64,000 nucleotides of DNA, from NCBI GenBank assembly GCA_027563935.2, contig CM050450.1, positions 26,399,439 to 26,463,438 of the forward strand, written 5' to 3'. Numbering within the stretch: position 1 is the stretch's first letter; the number at the start of each line of letters is the position of its first letter. The DNA is from Costus lasius. Lineage: Eukaryota; Streptophyta; Magnoliopsida; Zingiberales; Costaceae. The position numbers and the translations under genes are program-made. Under the pieces are notes generated by a model that made no database searches, had not been told where the DNA came from, and saw only the letters and a list, made by a program, of their open reading frames with translations. Positions 59,048 through 64,000 of the stretch are shown one piece after another.

Positions 59048-62000
59048 CTAACACGCCTCCGCCTCGTTTTTATTTATTATCAAGTGTAATATCTAGCTAG
59101 AATTGTAGAAGCTTCTCCCGTGTTAATTTATCATATTCAAATTCAACTCACAAATCAATGAATGCAAGACCAAACTTATATTCTATATGAAAAGAATGCC
59201 CAACGGCTTCAAGAAAAATACAGGTTTAGTTAGCTAAAAGCACATCGAAGCCAAACATCTTTGTGAAGAGAAAAAGTTAATCAGCGGTTTAGAATAATAG
59301 TACCCTGATATGATCAAATCAAATATTTGAATAACAATATTTTGGCATTTTTATATACTATCCATGCATAATTAAATAGTCTTTTTGTCATACTCTTTAG
59401 TACTAATATTCACTCAAATCTCTCTCTATTTATTTCACATATAGGAGAGCAAAAGAATAAAGATATTTTTGTCTATCCTTTGTGACATCTCATATACTTT
59501 GCCTATAGTAATCTCTATTATCATTATTTTCCTATTAACTCTTTGTCTTGAGAGTATCATGATAGTGGTTTAGTTCTTGGACTTGGCAATCACTAAGGTG
59601 CATCAGTGTTTATCTAATAAATTCTTATCATGTTAGTAGTAATAATATGATTTTATTATATTGTCACAAATGATGTCTAACAACACATCGTTGTCTCCTG
59701 TCACAAAATATCATATTAAATATTACTTTATCTAGTAATATTTCTATATACTCTTAATCTTTTATCCTTAGCATTTAGATTGAGGAAACATGTCATATTA
59801 TAGCATTCAATTATTGTATTTCTTAGTTCTAGACTAACAAAATAAATGGAATCAATATAGTTAAAATCTAAGCACATAATAGTAGTCATTATATATATGA
59901 TAGTTCTTTTAAGATATTTAAAGATTTTATCAAAGACATTTATGAACTTCACTATAGTTAGTAATTTACCTTCTTTGTTTAAACTAAAAATCATGATATG
60001 ATCTAATCCAATTAGAAAGATAAACTTTTGTTGTGATAGATTTACAATATTCTTTTAATTTACAAAATTAATTATATTTTTTAATTGAAGATATATATTC
60101 AGATCAATGGGAATATGTGGAGAAAAAAAGAAATCTCAATTTGTGTAGCATCTTTTGGGTACGATGAGGTTTAGAAAAATAAACATAGTTGATTTAAAAA
60201 TTTCAAGCTTAAGTTTGTATCATATTCTTCAAGAAATTTTACATCAAAATTATGAGATGAGAATACTTTAGTCTCATAAATCATTTCAATTTTGTCAAAA
60301 TTTTATCAAAGACATGAATTCTGGGAACAAAATCTACATGCACATAATTGTCAAAATTATAATATTAAAATTTGGTATAAAAAAACTCTTAGAATTCATG
60401 ACTTACAATTTTCTATAATTTCACTCTTAATCTTCTTCACAAACATCCTCTTCCATTTTAAACGCTTATTTCAAAGAGATAAATCAATGACAATCTAATT
60501 ATTTAAATTAAATTAATATCATTGTAAATTCTTTATCCATAATAGAGCATTAGAAGTGTTGGTACCTTTTGATAAGAGATAGGTGCATCTTAAATGAGGA
60601 AAGTAATGAAGTAATTCCAGGTTCCATTTGTTTTTTACTCTATGGCTTTTAGGTTTTATAAGATGGTAAATTTCTACAAGAATTAACAATCAAAATGGCA
60701 TATCAGTTGAAGAAGAAACATTAGATAAAGTTCTTAATATAATATAAAAACATTTTAAAGAAGGAAACATTCTTAGATTTAACTAAAGTGTGATCTAAAA
60801 TCTTGGGATTTTCAAAATTGTTCACAAGGAATTTATAAATGTTCGCAAAATAATATCTTACAAAGACAATATCTAAAGTATTACAATCAACATTCTCTCT
60901 TTCAGATTATGGCATATTACATCCTACATTTCAAAGAAACTAATTTTGGCCTTATAATCCTTGTGATGCTTAATATAATATCTTTATCCTTAAGGCATAT
61001 CCTATTAAGAATATAACAAAACAAAACATAATAATAATAAAGTTTCATTTATAAGTTTTAAGGTGTAATATAACTAAAGATCATTAAATTCATCATGCCT
61101 AAAAGGGCTTTTTTTTCTTTTCTTTTTTTCATTTCATCGTTTGATAAATAAGATCCAACAATATCTTGATGTATGTTAACAATTTCTACCAGTCATAATG
61201 ATTTAGTCCTTTCATATTAACAAAATTTAGCTCTAGCTTTGAAAATCTTAATTTATTAAGAGCTTCATTCCCTTAATAAATATGTACAACATACCTAGGA
61301 AATCATTTATATAGTTAAAAATACATATCACTAGATTCACAGGTTGAGCATAAATTTCCCATTAGTATAAATCTGAAATCTAGGCTAGAGATAATATTTT
61401 GGTTTACCATCTGTTGATTGCATTTAGGATTAATATGATCAATTTTACCACACCAAACATCACAATTTTCAAAATTTATGAGAAGAAACTAAGTAATCTC
61501 TATAGAACGCTAGAATTAAGTTAAGCTTGCATTATGTTTATAACCATTGATTTAGATGTCTCTGTATCTTCATTGGTATCTTTCAATTGCACTAACTAGC
61601 AGTATTGTGTACCATTTTTGTGAACTCCATTTGTTCTTTGACTGCCCTCGGAATAGGGACACCTTTAGGAACTTGAACGTATAAAGGATCCTGGTTCAAG
61701 GTGAGGCCCTCCATATTGAGAATGGTTGAATTCCTAGATCATTTTGTAAAATACTGCAAAAGAATGGGATTGATGGGTTTAGTTCAAATCTAAGAGTTGC
61801 TTGAAATGCTAATAGACATGAGCACAATTGCTATCACTCTTAAATATGAACTAAAAAATTTAGTAGCATTTTTGTTATTCCCCAGCGAAGAGAATGTAAG
61901 AGTTTAAAGGATATAAGCCATTATAATAACATTTCACACATTAACACCACAACATAACATTTGCTAATAAAAATTTGTATATGCTTCAAATCTCACAATC

Positions 62001-62139
62001 CATACCAAAAGAAAACAATCTATAATATGCATATTACAATATCTTTCAACACTTTTCAACAAAATTCAAAGTTTGGCTCACAATGCCAAAATACAAATTC
62101 CACAACTCAAGAAAAACCATTTTAGCTATTTATTTCCCC
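59048..62139. other. AT-rich region, no gene identified
   Basis: Only short open frames. A cysteine/histidine pattern resembling a decayed zinc knuckle can be read on the minus strand near 61440-61480, and 59728-59994 (minus) is an open frame of 88 codons; neither gave a recognisable family. The region is probably old, eroded repeat DNA. Confidence 0.4.
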
Positions 62140-62590
62140 ATAACTGCAGTTTCTATCTAACTATTCATTTTGGGGTTGGGCCGAACTTGGACCTGGAGGC
62201 AAAACAAGGGAGTTAGCAAGAAAAGCCACGTAGGAATCATAAAATGCATGCAACAAGCAAAGTTTATTAAAGCAAATTTACTATTCTACATGGTAGACAT
62301 CACATCCATATAGTCGTGTAAATCAAGAGCATAATCACATAATAACCTCACTCTTGAGTCCGCACTCTTTACTAGAGTGTTTCCATCGTTGCTCAACCGA
62401 TGGAACAACTGCCCTCAGACAACTCGGAGGATGTTGCGTCTAACATCCAGGACCTCGGTTAGTCTAATGACTTCCCATCAGGTGACCTCTAGCTAGCACC
62501 GCTATAGCCGATCCATACTTGGCACTATAGAGTCCATAGTGGTCTAGCTGGTATAACATAACCCAGCATAAGATCAGTCAATGCCACGAC
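62140..62590. repeat. fragment resembling the T1-type LTR
   Basis: Shares the order of motifs in 37800-38280: AGTTAGCAAGAAAAGC.., ACTAGAGTGTTTCC, GATGGAACAACTGCCCT and GGATGTTGCGTCTAACATCCA. Similarity is partial. Confidence 0.5.
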
Positions 62591-62612
62591 TAGAGGTGGC
62601 CAACGGGCCGGG

Positions 62613-62666
62613 CCGGCCCACGGCCCGGCACGACGTGGGCCGGCCCACGGCCCGGCACGACGTGGG
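62613..62666. repeat. 27-bp GC-rich tandem repeat
   Basis: Two perfect units of 27 bp beginning CCGGCCCACGGCCCGGCACG, in the subterminal part of the hAT-like element. Confidence 0.9.
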
Positions 62667-63151
62667 CCGGCCGCGGGTGGCCCATGGCCTAGCTCGGGTC
62701 GGGCTGGGCCGAGGGTTCCCGGCCCGTGGGCTAGGCCGGGCACGGCCTACAAGTGTGCCTGGCTAGGCACGGCACGGCATACAGGCCGGGCCAGGCACGA
62801 CACTCGTAAAAAATATTTTTTTATTATTTGGCGCCAAAATTTAAATTTTTACCTACATTATTTTACATTTATACCCCCTTAAAGTATCTAAAAAATTTAA
62901 ATTTATAGGTATAATTGTCTTTTAGCTATAAAATTATTATTTTATTCTCTTTTAATAATATAAAATAGAGGATAAATTTATAAATTTACACTCATTTCAT
63001 CTCTATAAATTCTAGATAGTTCCTTACATTTTCACACACAAAAATTTAGTTTGAATTATTTTTTTATTACATTCCTCTTAATCACGTGAGTTTCAATTAC
63101 TTTGTTAATTATGTTTGCAGTCTTGCAGGTGAGCACGAGGCATAGAGAAAA

Positions 63152-63695
63152 ATGGCAGATAATAGAAGAGTGAAGATAATTATCATTCTGCCAAATTCTC
63201 AACGTTCAATCTTCCTTACATCTACCTTAAATTTCTTCAATGCTGATCAATGGAGAATCACTATTTTAAGTATTATCGAATGTGCTAGTCAAATCATACG
63301 AATTGATGTATTCAGGTTCGAAGAACACTTTATCCACTTATCTGATCATGCAAGATAAGAATTTTTAGCTTCTCCCTCCCCTTCTGGGGTTGAGATTAAG
63401 ATAGAGGTTGAGGACTTTGAAATAAATGATAGTGATAGTGAGGAGGACAGTAATAATATCAACGATGAACCGGAGCAATATATCGAAACAAACCAAGCAC
63501 AAGAGTCACTTGAGTTTTTTTATTGTTGAAGAAAGAGGTAGAGCTGAAAACATGGAGTGCGCAATATGCATAGAGAAGATGGAGCATGGAGAGCAAGTAT
63601 GCTTAACACAATGCTCGCACATCTTCCATAGTAGTTGCTTGCGTCGCTGGCTACGGGTCAATTGTTTATGCCCATTATGTCGGCAATTGATTTAA
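63152..63695 (+). pseudogene. RING-H2 protein gene, broken
   Basis: ATG at 63152 (MADNRRVKIIIIL) opens a frame whose C-terminal half is acidic (DSDSEEDSNN). The RING-H2 finger lies at 63552-63680 in the next frame: CAIC, then CSHIFHSSC and CLCPLC, spaced C-x2-C-x14-C-x-H-x2-H-x2-C-x10-C-x2-C, a complete C3H2C3 set. Two lesions separate them: TAA at 63356-63358 and a one-base excess in a T7 run at 63515-63521. RING-H2 proteins are usually E3 ubiquitin ligases. The gene lies inside the hAT-like element. A splice acceptor-like TTTGCAG precedes the start. The RING part alone (63426-63695) remains open and might still be translated. Confidence 0.7.
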
Positions 63696-64000
63696 GCTTA
63701 AATGTGTAATTTATGAATATGAAATTTAATCGAGTTAGTTTTAACTTTAGTCATGTGTTGTTAGTGTTGTTAATAAATAAATTAATATTAAATATTAAAA
63801 ATTAAAATTATATATTTTTAAAATAAAATAAAATAATTAATTAAATAATAATTTAATATTTTTTTAAAATTTGTGCAAAATACATAATTCTCAATTTCTC
63901 ATTTTTTAAATTTTTTTATTTTATATAATTTAATTAATTAATATTTTACTTATTTTTAAAATTTATTTTAATGAAGCGGGCCAAAGTCGACCCGTGGGCC

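Larger units (their letters stand above)
62591..64000. mobile_element. left part of a hAT-like, GC-ended transposon
   Basis: The left end TAGAGGTGGCCAACGGGCC resembles plant hAT termini, and a strongly GC-rich subterminal block follows. The window's last 25 bases (GCGGGCCAAAGTCGACCCGT) look like the matching right subterminal block in inverse orientation. The right end and the 8-bp duplication lie outside the window. No transposase seen, so it would be non-autonomous. Confidence 0.55.

Noticed and set aside
59728..59994. 88-codon minus-strand frame
   Set aside because: AT-rich, no recognised family; neighbouring sequence shows no supporting motifs in order.
62525..62766. Proline/arginine/glycine-rich frames on both strands
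   Set aside because: Products of the GC-rich tandem repeat in the hAT-like end; no start context or domain.

Overview
The window is nuclear DNA from a flowering plant with a large, repeat-rich genome. Evidence is nested LTR retrotransposons of the plant Ty3/gypsy and Ty1/copia classes with tRNA-Asp or initiator-tRNA-Met primer sites, a tRNA-derived SINE, hAT-like ends, and one split host gene of the plant-specific BREVIS RADIX (BRX) family. The species cannot be read from the sequence.

Layout. 1-1814 is AT-rich, gene-free flank. 1820-36700 is one nested block. The outer unit, G1, is a CRM-like Ty3/gypsy element on the minus strand with 1.73-kb LTRs and a perfect CCTTT target duplication. Its integrase gene is split by a copia element, C1 (about 4219-30913, plus strand, 5' LTR missing). 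C1 is itself hit twice: in its leader by an Athila-lineage element, A1 (4733-20577, duplication GCATG), and in its 3' LTR by a palindromic LTR unit, P1 (27122-30824, duplication CTCGT). 36706-46300 is an old copia fragment (P, minus) interrupted by a Tekay/Del-like chromovirus (T1, about 37484-44215), which carries two further truncated LTR pieces. 47350-52345 is another decayed copia (Q, minus).

The only well-supported host gene is BRX-like (coding exons 55683-58888, plus strand), with a TATA-like box near 54270, two probable non-coding 5' exons and a SINE in its second leader intron. 59048-62139 shows nothing identifiable. 62140-62590 resembles the T1-type LTR. From about 62591 to the window end lies the left part of a GC-rich-ended, hAT-like element carrying a broken RING-H2 gene.

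The most unusual signal is that two unrelated insertions (A1 and P1) are LTR palindromes. In each, both outer ends are the U3 end of an LTR in opposite orientation, the inner U5 ends face a tRNA-Asp-type primer-binding site, and a perfect 5-bp target duplication encloses the whole structure. This suggests that snap-back (self-primed) cDNAs with two U3 ends were integrated as normal substrates. All retroelement reading frames seen here are broken; none looks autonomous.
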